Shown here one piece after another: positions 11,701 to 18,307 of a DNA stretch of 23,078 nucleotides. Below the pieces are notes generated by a model. It was not told the DNA's origin. It made no database searches and saw only the letters and a list, made by a program, of their open reading frames with translations. The DNA lies in NCBI RefSeq assembly GCF_000003605.2, contig NW_003109096.1:199177-222254 (forward strand). Direction: 5' to 3'. Positions within the stretch are counted from its first letter, which is position 1, and every line of letters starts with the position of its first letter. The DNA comes from Saccoglossus kowalevskii. Its lineage: Eukaryota; Hemichordata; Enteropneusta; Harrimaniidae. A program made the position numbers and the translations under genes.

Positions 11701-13998
11701 GACAAAATTTGTAATGAAAAGAGGGAACTGGTGACGAAAAGGTTAAGTCTGCATATCTGCGATAATGGTTTTCACAAATGTAAAATCAAAAAAAATGGGT
11801 TGTCCTTCATTTTAGAACACCACCAACGTTTATACAGAAATGACATTTTAGATGGAAGCTATTTTATAATGCTGGTTATTTATTTTTTGTCATAAAGGAG
11901 AAGTCAGAAGTTTTGTTGGAGGCAGAGAAGGAAAATCTGATGGGCTTGGAGAAGAAGCAAAATTTTTCCATCCTACAGGTTTGACATTTGACGAAAAAGA
12001 AAAAATAATCTACATAACTGATCAGGTGAGATTAATTCACAAAAGTGATTGTAATTTCTAGACGTTAAAGCCCTGCTCTTTTTGATCCAATTTAATATAA
12101 GCCATTACGGCCCTGGTTTTGGACATTATGGCCTAATCGAGGTACAGTGTAGTCGTTTCAACCCTGGTGTAATATTTAAAGTGGTGCTTATCCAACATCC
12201 AGTATTCATATATGAAGTAGGGTCTTCTTTTAACTTGGGGCCAAATGGATGCAGAGTCAAACTTGGACCATTTACCTATATTTGTATATACATGTACCTG
12301 ACATCTGCTATTAGAAAATTAGCACTAATATCACTTTCACACATACAAACATATACAAAATTGTGTGCCCACAGTGTGTCTTAAAACTAGATCAAACCAA
12401 TGGGATGCCTTATAAATTTAATTTTTTAGCTCTGCTGTTGGTATGGGGGGTCTCTCTCTCTCTGGCGTCGTCCGTCTCGCGTCCTGTGTCCAGTGTGAAG
12501 TTTTCCTTTAAACGACTTCTTCTTCAAAATTACTTGACCAATTACATTCATATTTGTTTCCAACGGAACTTGGGGTGGTCTTCTGTCAGATTTGTTAAAT
12601 TCGTGTCAAAATATAGAAATTTGGATTTTTTGTGAATATTTTTGTCATTTTTGGTAATTTTTTTTATTTTTGACAACTAGTCAGAAACAGTAAGTCCAAA
12701 TGCTTTGATATTTGCAGCAATGGTACTTTGGGTGGTCTTCTTTCAGGTTTGTTAAATTTGTGTCAAAATATGCAAATTTGGATTTTTAATGAATATTTTT
12801 GTCATTTTTGATAAAAAAAAATGTATTTTCGACAACTAGTCCAAAACCGTCAACCACAGTGCCACTTTACTGATTCTTGTTCCATGATAATGAAGACAAC
12901 AGAGCTATTTCGACCGTCAGGTTGCTTGTTTGGTGTACACACACTACTCCAATGCCATTTAGAGCGGTTATGAAAATTGACAATTCTTTTTACTTTTTAC
13001 GCATATACAGTACAACCATCAGATTCGTGGAATCAGCGGGATTGGAGCGAAAACATCGCCACCTGGTAAAATTACAAGTAAGTAGTTTTCATAAATTACT
13101 TTCAATGTTTGTAGTTTCCATCATAAATTGTGTGATGTCATTGTTAGTTATATGAAATCATCTGACCATTTGTTCTCTTCCACTGCATACATAGGTTCTG
13201 TCAAGTATGTTAAAAATGCCAAATCCTATTTGTTTTCACACAAATAAATGAACAAGAAAATATGCTAATGTGTACATACGTCTATTCTATAACCTGCCCC
13301 TCTAGAGACGAGATGCTTCTATGATGTAAATGGGTGATGCAAAGGCCACGCAAACCATTGATACCATTATGTAGTCATTCATCAATGCAAATTATTTTTG
13401 AGAAAATATTCGTATATTCTAGATAGTTAAAACACAAACACACAGTGTTGATTTGAATGACATGCCTTCACCCATATATGTTATTTTGATGTCACAGGAG
13501 TGTTCCATCACTAGAGGTTGCAATTTATAGGAATGTCACCAACAAACATACTTATTGAATACCACATTTTTTCAGCCACAATCGACATAAAATCATGCAA
13601 ATGCCGACACAAGTTGTATGCAGAACACAGTTCTATGAACATCACAAATTGAAATTGTATAAAATAAATTAAATTGTGAAGCAAATTAAAATTACTAATT
13701 ATCCTCAGGAAAAAAAAAAATATTTTTTTGGGTATTTCTCGAGTTTCATGTGTTGGTCCGATAACCTCGGTACGTGTTTTCTTGAATTGTCATTATGTTG
13801 CTTTGTGTGGTTGTCCGTCCGTACCTTACTTACTAACACTGTATTATTTGTTTATATTTAGTTGAGAAAATTATGACATCAGTCAAAGAAGGCTACACCG
13901 GAACTGCAATGATGTCATTAACGTTCATTCTGTTCTTTGCAATGGTGTTTGTCTGCATATGTCGAGGAAGAACTCGTCGCTTCATGGGTAAAATCTAG
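2702..13998 (+). CDS. NHL-repeat protein with C-terminal transmembrane helix, 12 visible exons (5' partial)
   Basis: Overall gene model, joined exons 2702-2759, 2840-2920, 5531-5577, 6290-6326, 6857-6990, 8468-8632, 8962-8998, 9768-9898, 10849-10882, 11898-12025, 13011-13077 and 13862-13998. The frame is open across all junctions and every intron is GT..AG. The product is 351 residues counted from the first visible codon. It carries five consecutive NHL units (pattern: N.x.IR.x, then [EI]VTT.AG, then a DG loop, then HPxG..D....LF.AD) and a sixth start motif, YNHQIRGI, that could close a beta-propeller. A hydrophobic segment at about residues 322-340 follows, then a basic tail. NHL repeats form six-bladed propellers that usually bind protein or RNA; here the C-terminal anchor suggests an extracellular or lumenal propeller (inference). 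The start codon and any signal peptide lie upstream, probably outside the window. I cannot assign an orthologue. Confidence 0.85.
2840..2920 (+). CDS. NHL gene, exon b
   Basis: Acceptor CCCCCGTAG, donor GTGAGA, phase 1 at both ends. It codes for IVTTLAGSLQGYQDGVGEK and then AMFHHPA, with the split glycine codons at each edge. This is the second strand pair of an NHL blade (the TTLAG motif, the DG loop and the HHPAG turn). The intron before it is only 80 bp (2760-2839), so exons a and b are nearly contiguous. The intron at the HPAG glycine occurs only in this blade; the other blades keep the same segment in one exon. Confidence 0.87.
2938..3152 (+). mobile_element. TA-flanked MITE, family 1, copy 2
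   Basis: Ends TACTGTGGAATACTTTATTT and AATAAAGTATTCTACAGTA form roughly 30-bp terminal inverted repeats, including the TTCGCTGGAATT / AATTCCAAGCGAA part. TA flanks both sides. It begins 18 bp inside the 2.6-kb intron that starts at 2921. Highly similar to the copy at 19098, same orientation. Confidence 0.82.
3226..3374 (+). repeat. Dispersed repeat shared with 14734-14879
   Basis: The phrases AAGTTCACAAACTTTGCAGA at its left and AATTAAAAACCAATGAATAA plus TTTACAGTA at its right recur at about 14746 and 14850. The ACAGTA end resembles those of the TA-flanked MITE families, but I cannot define a left terminus. In both places it lies near a family 1 MITE. Confidence 0.55.
3531..4250 (+). repeat. 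Diverged tandem repeat of about 280 bp
   Basis: Two long units begin GAGTCATATCTCAGAATCCC at 3541 and GAGTCATATTTCAGAATCCT at 3821. Both contain TTCGTTCATTCTTTGCA-like and AAAATGGCC.ACTGGCAGCC phrases and end near TTAGGATGCATGTCC (3742, 4033). A third, weaker unit (4055-4250) keeps GATGGCCGATTGACAGCCAT and the TTCATATTTGGCACATACAT block. The short ORF at 3722 is a by-product of this repeat. It lies in the 2.6-kb intron. Confidence 0.7.
4251..5530. other. Rest of the 2.6-kb intron
   Basis: AT-rich intron sequence without visible exon. It contains an imperfect hairpin (left arm 4715-4729, right arm 4737-4751, 13 of 15 paired) and a short stretch near 4272-4305 (GATGTAAATAAACAAT, GTTGTATACG) resembling the interior of the MITE at 20202. 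The last 20 bases form the acceptor of the exon at 5531. Confidence 0.5.
5531..5577 (+). CDS. NHL gene, exon c
   Basis: Acceptor TTTTCTATATTCTAG, donor GTAAGT. It starts in phase 1 and ends in phase 0. It codes for MSMHRKTRTLFVADS, completing the blade begun in exon b with the TLFVADS strand that ends each NHL unit. It lies at the far end of a 2.6-kb repeat-filled intron. The exact phase match with exon b and the LFVAD motif make it secure despite its 47 bp. Confidence 0.87.
5578..6289. other. Intron c-d with MITE fragment
   Basis: Mostly featureless. Bases 5662-5699 (GAATCATCCCTTCAGCAAAA through TTTACAGTA) match the right end of the family 1 MITEs and are a solo fragment or deletion derivative. 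A small hairpin, AAAAACAGC-TTA-GCTGTTTTT, lies near 5827. Nothing else. Confidence 0.5.
6290..6326 (+). CDS. NHL gene, exon d
   Basis: Acceptor TTTTTTGTACCCAG, donor GTAAGG. It starts in phase 0 and ends in phase 1. It codes for ANSRIRAINVVT plus the first base of a glycine codon. This is the 'NxRIRxI' strand that opens an NHL unit, here with Ala-Asn-Ser in place of Asp-Asn-His. It is one of three 34-37-bp mini-exons that encode only this strand (the others are at 8962 and 10849). Confidence 0.85.
6327..6856. other. Intron d-e, nothing recognised
   Basis: AT-rich intron, with a short CA/CACA stretch near 6749-6762. No repeat copies or exon-like peptides seen. It ends in the acceptor TTGTATGACAG. 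Confidence 0.5.
6857..6990 (+). CDS. NHL gene, exon e
   Basis: Acceptor TTGTATGACAG, donor GTAAGT, phase 1 start and phase 0 end. It carries a full EVTTFAGSGKEELKDG segment, then FFNPQAVAVDH and RFFVADT. All NHL hallmarks are present: the TTFAG strand, the DG loop, an NPQ turn where other blades have HPAG or HPTG, and the closing FVADT strand. No intron interrupts it, unlike the equivalent region of the first blade. Confidence 0.9.
7450..8115. mobile_element. Non-autonomous element with 35-bp perfect terminal inverted repeats
   Basis: AAGTATTGGGGCAGCCAATT... at the left (7450-7484) is repeated as its exact reverse complement at 8081-8115. The left arm is followed by a partial duplication of GCAAACTCGCTAGC. 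I see no clear target-site duplication and no transposase reading frame, so this is a deletion derivative or foldback element. The perfect arms suggest it is fairly young. Confidence 0.8.
8178..8388 (-). mobile_element. TA-flanked MITE, family 2, copy 1
   Basis: Bounded by TACTGTAAA and TTTTACAGTA. The interior has ATTCACTGGGTTTTAATTTA-type blocks in both directions and a CACGGTTTCGTC core (on the minus strand). It is the near-exact reverse complement of the copy at 16286-16500. It lies just upstream of the exon at 8468. No coding capacity. Confidence 0.82.
8468..8632 (+). CDS. NHL gene, exon f (complete repeat in one exon)
   Basis: Acceptor TTCTGTTGCCAG, donor GTGAGT, phase 0 at both ends, exactly 55 codons. 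It begins DNHAIREVSLPDGEVTTIAG and continues through FKDGKG, TFYHPAGVTIDP and ILFIADH. It is a whole NHL unit in a single exon, the cleanest match in the gene. In its neighbours the same unit is split at the glycine before the VTT strand, so either an intron was lost here or gained in the others. Confidence 0.93.
8633..8961. other. Intron f-g, nothing recognised
   Basis: Holds a run of eleven C (8800-8810) and T-rich sequence near the acceptor. Read-through ORFs from exon f into this intron are not supported as coding. Confidence 0.5.
8962..8998 (+). CDS. NHL gene, exon g
   Basis: Acceptor CTGTTTATTACAG, donor GTGAGT, phase 0 start and phase 1 end. It codes for YNHAIRMIGVES plus one base, the opening strand of the next NHL unit. 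The YNHAIR core closely resembles DNHAIR of exon f, consistent with blade duplication. Confidence 0.88.
8999..9767. other. Intron g-h
   Basis: AT- and T-rich sequence, with the GC-rich TTAA-flanked MITE occupying 9552-9717, only 50 bp before the next exon. No exon-like sequence elsewhere. The 70-codon ORF at 9420 runs into the MITE and is not a gene. Confidence 0.55.
9552..9717 (+). mobile_element. GC-rich TTAA-flanked MITE, copy 1
   Basis: Left end TTAAAGCGGGGGAGTCGTCA then CCTGCGCATGCG; right end GTGCGCAGGTGACAACCCTC then CAACTTTAA. The imperfect inverted ends are bounded by TTAA, the target used by piggyBac-type transposases (known for that superfamily; assignment here is inference). Two relatives lie at 14486-14650 (opposite orientation) and 23034-23078 (cut by the window edge). 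It is much richer in CpG than its surroundings. Confidence 0.8.
9768..9898 (+). CDS. NHL gene, exon h
   Basis: Acceptor TTTTTTTTATTCTCCAG, donor GTATGT, phase 1 start and phase 0 end. It codes for IVTTLAGSGKPGFVNG, then MFNYPEGMAYD and VLYVVEF. The unit is intact but slightly diverged: NYPEG replaces the HPAG turn, and the closing strand ends VVEF instead of VAD, so the usual Asp at the end of the blade is missing. Confidence 0.9.
9899..10848. other. Intron h-i, nothing recognised
   Basis: Long T/A-rich intron without repeat copies that I can match elsewhere in the window. The ORF at 10587 has no family resemblance. It ends in the acceptor CTGTATATTTCAG. Confidence 0.5.
10849..10882 (+). CDS. 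NHL gene, exon i
   Basis: Acceptor CTGTATATTTCAG, donor GTAGGT, phase 0 start and phase 1 end. Only 34 bp, coding DNNCVRIVDDE plus the first base of glycine. It matches the opening NHL strand (DNxxVRIVD). It is too short to stand out alone; phase, splice sites and its place between exons h and j support it. Confidence 0.82.
10883..11897. other. Intron i-j with a small foldback element
   Basis: AT-rich, including runs of AATAAT (about 11280-11345). Bases 11653-11746 form a small inverted-repeat element listed separately. No other exon-like sequence; the ORFs at 10874 and 11689 run through splice sites or the foldback and are not supported. Confidence 0.5.
11653..11746. mobile_element. 94-bp foldback element with TTAA ends
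   Basis: TTAACCTTTTCATGACCAG at the left is mirrored by CTGGTGACGAAAAGGTTAA at the right, 17 of 19 bases complementary. CAAATTTTGG / ACAAAATTTG continues the pairing inside. TTAA at both ends suggests a TTAA-targeting MITE, though the TTAA may be part of the inverted repeat itself. Confidence 0.6.
11898..12025 (+). CDS. NHL gene, exon j
   Basis: Acceptor TTTTTTGTCATAAAG, donor GTGAGA, phase 1 start and phase 0 end. It codes for EVRSFVGGREGKSDGLGEE, then FFHPTGLTFDEK and IIYITDQ. The EVRSFVGG strand departs from the EVTTxAG consensus, but the DG loop, the HPTGL turn and the closing IYITDQ strand are all there. Confidence 0.88.
12026..13010. other. Intron j-k
   Basis: The first 430 bp show nothing beyond AT-rich sequence. 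From about 12440 it holds the tandem array described separately, and 12860-13010 lead into the acceptor TTTACGCATATACAG. ORFs at 12082, 12363 and 12877 (the last crossing exon k out of frame) are chance. Confidence 0.5.
12440..12855. repeat. Tandem array related to the 1534-1970 repeat, about two and a half units
   Basis: AATTTGGATTTTT...TGAATATTTTTGTCATTTTT occurs at about 12610-12652 and 12774-12809, roughly 157 bp apart. Each is followed by a GACAACTAGTC block and preceded by a GGTGGTCTTCT.TCAG block. The TGAATATTTTTGTCATTTTT phrase and the CTTCTTCTT..AAA block link it to the array at 1534. The left edge begins with a CT-rich and GTCCGTC-like run. Confidence 0.65.
13011..13077 (+). CDS. 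NHL gene, exon k (propeller closing strand and linker)
   Basis: Acceptor TTTACGCATATACAG, donor GTAAGT, phase 0 start and phase 1 end. It codes for YNHQIRGISGIGAKTSPPGK and IT plus one base. YNHQIRGI repeats the opening strand of an NHL unit and could pair with N-terminal strands to close the propeller. The rest (GIGAKTSPPGKIT) looks like a flexible linker to the membrane. A second in-frame donor, GTAAAA after base 13065, would remove four linker residues; the GTAAGT site is much the better match. Confidence 0.82.
13078..13861. other. Intron k-l, nothing recognised
   Basis: AT-rich, no repeat copies found. The ORF at 13676 crosses the acceptor in a different frame from exon l. It ends in the acceptor TTGTTTATATTTAG. 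Confidence 0.5.
13862..13998 (+). CDS. NHL gene, exon l: transmembrane helix and tail
   Basis: Acceptor TTGTTTATATTTAG, phase 1 start. After IEKIMTSVKEGYTGT comes a hydrophobic run of about 19 residues, AMMSLTFILFFAMVFVCIC, then a basic RGRTRR stretch and FMGKI before TAG at 13996. Positive charges on the C-terminal side predict type I topology, with the NHL region outside and the tail in the cytoplasm. Cys at the membrane edge could be acylated (inference). A possible donor GTAAAA at 13988 would remove the stop and join to 14077. Confidence 0.8.
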
Positions 13999-14076
13999 AA
14001 TAGTTGCCCGATGTACTGGTATTAAAGGGTGGGTGGTCGCAGTCACGACGCAGTGTTCGATATTGATTCAATGCAG

Positions 14077-14228
14077 GGTGTACAACGCTTGTAAAATTGC
14101 TGTTCGGCCACCACCATCCTTTGTATCACAACATGAAGTGTACCAACGTTTATCCAGCACCCAGAACGTTAAAACGTAACGTAAAACGTAACGTAAAACG
14201 TAACGTAAAACCAGTTTCAAGTTACTAA
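14077..14228 (+). CDS. NHL gene, possible alternative last exon (cytoplasmic tail)
   Basis: If an 89-bp intron (13988-14076, GTAAAA..TTCAATGCAG) is removed, the phase-1 end of exon l joins an open frame of 49 codons ending TAA at 14226. It begins CTTLVKLLFGHHHPLYHN and includes NVYPAPR. It ends with three KRNV units made by a 12-bp tandem DNA repeat at about 14168-14206 that keeps frame. The donor is weak, so this could be a minor isoform or chance. The open frame, the phase fit and an intron as short as the 80-bp one near the start of the gene argue for it. Confidence 0.4.
14166..14211 (+). repeat. 12-bp microrepeat (CGTAACGTAAAA)
   Basis: Three perfect units with partial flanks. The unit length is a multiple of three, so it would encode repeated KRNV in the possible alternative tail of the NHL protein. 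If that exon is not used, it lies in the 3' untranslated region. Confidence 0.85.
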
Positions 14229-14485
14229 TAACACTAAACAATTACAGCTTGTATACCACAACAAACATTCTAATAACAGTCCTAATTGTCATGCTCCAAT
14301 GAACTCAAGATTTAAAAACTACAGGAACAGCTACCGGTACTTAGATTTTCATCTTGAATTATTGTTCTACCCGAGTATGACCATATAAATTGCGCCCTTT
14401 ATCAATGAACTGTCTCATGTGTGTAAGGAAAGCGAGGCGGAATGCTGTTCGCAGGGCTGTGATTGTTTTGATTCGTGGTTGTCTG

Positions 14486-14650
14486 TTAAATTGGAGGGGT
14501 CGTCCCCTGTGCACGCACGGGAATCGAGTCCCAAGCGACGATTAACAACACGCGCTAAAACGCAAAGGCTCATGGGTAGACATTTGTTTGTAAACATTGA
14601 CACGCTATGCCAATCTGACGTATGCGCAGGTGACGACTCCCCCGCTTTAA
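14486..14650 (-). mobile_element. GC-rich TTAA-flanked MITE, copy 2
   Basis: Reverse orientation relative to 9552: it begins TTAAATTGGAGGGGTCGTCC and ends ATGCGCAGGTGACGACTCCC then CCGCTTTAA. It shares the interior GCTCATGGGTAGA and TTTGTTTGTAAACA blocks. It lies about 260-490 bp after the NHL stop codons, so it may be in the 3' UTR. Confidence 0.82.
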
Positions 14651-14733
14651 CTCAAAATACAGTTCTGTAAAACTATTTTTTTTTTCACTAAAATTCAATT
14701 TTGCTATTTTAATGAATTTAGGAATTTCATTGG

Positions 14734-14879
14734 GCTTTAATTTAAGTTCACAAACTTGGCAGAGAAACAATGAGATCTGTTATTTTACATGTTCATTTGG
14801 ATTTCATTTAGTGCATCTTACTTTCGAACAAAAATATTGAAATTAAAAACCAGGGAATAATTAATATGTTTACAGTATA
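14734..14879 (+). repeat. Dispersed repeat shared with 3226-3374
   Basis: AAGTTCACAAACTTGGCAGA then GAAACA at the left, and GAAATTAAAAACCAGGGAAT then TTTACAGTA at the right, correspond to the copy in the 2.6-kb intron, same orientation. A weaker relative of its right end (AAACCTGGTGAACAATTATT, TTTTACAGT) occurs near 18060-18089. Confidence 0.55.
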
Positions 14880-14943
14880 TTCTAATGGATGACAACTACA
14901 CATTTACTACTGTAAATGCATTAATTTATTTATGTGCTCAAAA

Positions 14944-15145
14944 TACTGTGAAATACTTTATTTTTGCTGGAATTAATATTCACTGAAAAGACATTTTGGG
15001 CATTTTGTATGGAATATATTTTTACTGATTTTTGACAAGTTGAATGTGAAATATAGGAAAAAATGTATATTCACTGGATTTGATTTTCACTGAATCATCC
15101 CTTCAGTGAAAATAAATTCCAAGTGAAAATTAAGTATTTTACAGT
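14944..15145 (+). mobile_element. TA-flanked MITE, family 1, copy 3
   Basis: Starts TACTGTGAAATACTTTATTT, ends AAATTAAGTATTTTACAGT. Same orientation as the other copies. The right-hand TA has mutated (CAGTTA), and the CpG positions of copies 2 and 4 appear as TpG or CpA here (for example TTTTTGCTGG for TTTTCGCTGG), as expected from methylation decay. Confidence 0.8.
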
Positions 15146-15722
15146 TATTATTAAATGCCAGTCAAAATAATTGGTTCCACAGTATATAAAGAACATTGTG
15201 TGCACCCATTTACTTATCTCACTACTGAAATTAGAAATATAGGTGCGCCCCCCCCCTCTCTAAACAGGAAGCATAATATACAAGATGCTGGGGGTTCCAC
15301 TAAGATTGGGCCAGGTAACTGAGACAACATCCAAGAGTTGAGCGCCACCACAGTCCCCAAACAGTGCATGTTTGATTTTCATGTACAACATATGGGACCT
15401 ACTAAGTACTTTACTTGGTCTGTTGATTGTGGTTGCACTTTAACCAAATTGTCCACTAATATGGTAATTATCAAAGTATTCCATAAATATTGTATATGGA
15501 TGACTGAACTACCCACATAGACAATGTTTATCATGTCCATGTTGTGAAATACATTAGGACTGAGTAGTACGACTTCAAAACTTGTTTATTAACCAAATCA
15601 CTTTGTAAAATACCACAGTTTATTTGGAAATGTTCCCAGGTTGGTCAGAGTTTTATTTTCATGAGAATATTTAAAAAGCACCAAACTTCATGCTCTTTCG
15701 TAATAACAGAGGACAGTATCTA

Positions 15723-15739
15723 CCACTAGAGGGCGCTGT
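15723..15739 (+). promoter_or_regulatory. CTCF-like motif, forward
   Basis: CCACTAGAGGGCGCTGT fits the CTCF core consensus CCASYAGRKGGCRS at all 14 core positions. CTCF is conserved across most bilaterians with a similar motif (known). Occupancy here cannot be judged from sequence, and similar strings can be spread by repeats. Confidence 0.45.
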
Positions 15740-16285
15740 CTAGTTGACACTCATTGGAAAAGATCACCTATCTTGTAGCAAGTTTTATGCTTCAACCAAA
15801 ATTTACATCTTCGTAGACTAATTCTGATTAATCAATTTATAATATGATTAATCTCAATTTTTTTTTTGAGAAATTACATAATATCGTGATAAAACATGTG
15901 CATAAATTACAGTTGGGGTTAAGGATTATTTACTTTTTTTTAGAGAATTTTATGATCCAAAATTTTATTTTTTAAATCCAAATGAATGTAGTAGAGAAGA
16001 GATCAGCAGTGTTAACACTTTAATTTTTTTAAGCAAAATAAACTCTACACCAGTATATTCATGTTTTTGTCATAATTTGAACAATACTTGACCTTATCCT
16101 GATCTTTAAAATCTTGATAAATTCTGTTTAGATATTGAATTTCAATGGTTATCTCAATAATTTGAATTGTGCAAGACAGAGGTCTGTTCATTTGCTATTT
16201 AAAAACATTTGTAGCAACAGTTGCCCGACAATTTTAGAGCAATTCTCTGCCCATTCATAGCAGTGAACAATTTTTTTCAAATTTA

Positions 16286-16500
16286 TACTGTAAAATGACT
16301 AATTTCCACTGGGTTTAAATTTCACTGATTTACCTACCATTTAAGGCATATTCAGTGGGTTTTAAATTCACGGTTTCGTCATTTAGATAATGTGTACTAT
16401 GCTAAATTTTACATATTCACTGGGTTTTAATTTAGCGCATTTTCCAGTCAGCGAAATAAGCAAAATTAAAACCCAGTGAATAATTAACCCTTTTACAGTA
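16286..16500 (+). mobile_element. TA-flanked MITE, family 2, copy 2
   Basis: TACTGTAAAATGACTAATTT at the left and AATTAACCCTTTTACAGTA at the right, with inverted CACTGGGTTTAAATTTCACT-type arms and a CACGGTTTCGTC core. It is the reverse complement of 8178-8388, with only scattered differences over its length. Confidence 0.82.
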
Positions 16501-18307
16501 TCTATGGGCGGGAAGTGTTAATCTGAATAGATGCCTTTGGCCAAACTGATACATCTGGCCGCACATCCCCGTTTTCCATCTCCATTTCTTTTAACACAAT
16601 CAGACACCTAGTGACAAATGCATTTTCTGTAGGTACACACAAAACTGAACAATACATACTTGTATTTAAGGTTGGTATATTGAATTTATTTGTGAACTTT
16701 GAATAATGTATCAACAAAAATTCATGCAAAAACAGAAAAAAAAAAATCACCCATTTCCCAAAAATGTAAATTATATTTTAAGTAACTATATTAGCTATAG
16801 AAATCCTGTACAGAAAAACAAAGCACATACTGAGTTGAATTAGTTGAAAAGAAAAATAGTATAATGAAAATGGGATTGTAATTGATTTCAACATCCTGTA
16901 ATAACCAGTCAGAACTGGAAAAATCTGGATTATTCTGGTTACATGCATCAAACAGTCAAAATCAGCTTCTTGTATCCATGTACAATATCAACTATAATTT
17001 ATACATTGTTTACCACATTTTGACTAAATATTTTTAAAGCTAAAAATTGGCACAATTCTTACTAAAGTAACTATGGTAACAGGAGTAGAATAATATATAA
17101 CAATCCCGGTATCAATATTAATATTAAATATGTAAAACAAGATATAGAATGTTGAATGAAGTAGACAAGACGCGTATCAATTTACATATTGACTGGTTTA
17201 AACCAGTTGACATATTTTGCATCCAGATTAAACTGGTTAAATCTAGTTTAAATTGACACCAGCTGCAAGGTCCAACACTTCATGCAATTTGGCATCACAA
17301 TGTAAGACATCAATATGAGCCACTCTTTACAACTACATGTATCTGTAGCCCCCAAAACAGTCAAAGCTTTCAGAAAATATGTGAGTGTATTCTGAGAGGA
17401 ACTTTCCAGCCTCATTCTGGTTACAGGGTGATAGGCCGCCCTCAGTATAGGACAATCAACACATTTTGCATAGATGGGTTTTTAAAATCAGAGAAAATAA
17501 ACCTCATCGTCACAGTGATAGTTGAAAATAAGTACTGTTCTTACTGAGCCTTCCACGGTCATTCAAGTTTCAAGTTCCTGGGTACAAAATTCGTTTAGGA
17601 TCAAAAGTTGGTTGCAAATATTAAACCAGATCAACTACTACAATCGCCAAGGATCAATGACTGGTTTATCTCATTAGCCATGCAAATTTATTCATATAAC
17701 ACATTAAGTTTGCTTCATTTGCCAAACATTATTCAAATGTCACACATACTACGGGAATTATTCCTATCCATTATTGTAGAGATCTCAGAAAGCAGAGACT
17801 CGGAACGAGGAAATAAAACAGGGTTGAAAAAGGACTGATAGTGGTAAAGTTGAAACTCACACAGTAATATGATTGTCATGACATGTTTAAGGTAAAATAT
17901 TGAAATTTTTATATTTCCTAACTTTGTAATTCTGACTTTCAAAGTAATGCGAAAAATAAATATTAACACCGGGTCTCAAATTTGTGCATTGAGTTTTTTG
18001 ACTTCTATTTTGATTTTGAATTAAGCTCCAAATTAGGATTTTCATCAATTCGAAAAGTAAAACCTGGTGAACAATTATTTATTTTACAGTCCCTGAATAC
18101 AAATTGATTAAAGCGACAAGAATTTGCCTCCGGTTGAAAAAATGCTGCAAAAGTACACAAGTAAAATGTAAGATGTGATACACTGAGATTTCAATTTTTT
18201 TTTTTTTTAAGAATTCTTACCAATTTACATTAAACTACAGATTGGTAGACTACAGATTTACTGAAAATGGTGAAATTTAAAGAACACTACAATTTGTTGC
18301 CTTGACA

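Larger units (their letters stand above)
14229..15722. other. Downstream of the NHL gene: MITE-rich spacer
   Basis: Contains a TTAA MITE (14486-14650), a dispersed repeat (14734-14879) and a family 1 MITE (14944-15145), then featureless sequence with a nine-C run at 15248. I see no canonical AATAAA close behind either NHL stop codon, so the transcript end is undefined. ORFs at 14419 and 14570 lie in the MITE. Confidence 0.5.

Noticed and set aside
13937-14179. 80-codon ORF after the NHL gene
   Set aside because: It starts inside exon l in a different frame; the frame set by the upstream exons gives either the stop at 13996 or the alternative tail.
14415-14770. ORFs on both strands
   Set aside because: They lie in the TTAA-flanked MITE copy 2 and its flank; similar peptides appear at 9420-9632 only because of the repeat.
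16502-16750. Minus-strand 82-codon ORF with a possible acceptor (CTACAG) near 16633
   Set aside because: Considered as another ROCK tail exon, but the peptide shows no ROCK features, and the 21543 exon fits phase and SPRT motif better.
17192-17207. Perfect palindrome ACTGGTTTAAACCAGT
   Set aside because: Isolated 16-bp palindrome in AT-rich spacer, with no associated element ends; likely chance or remnant.
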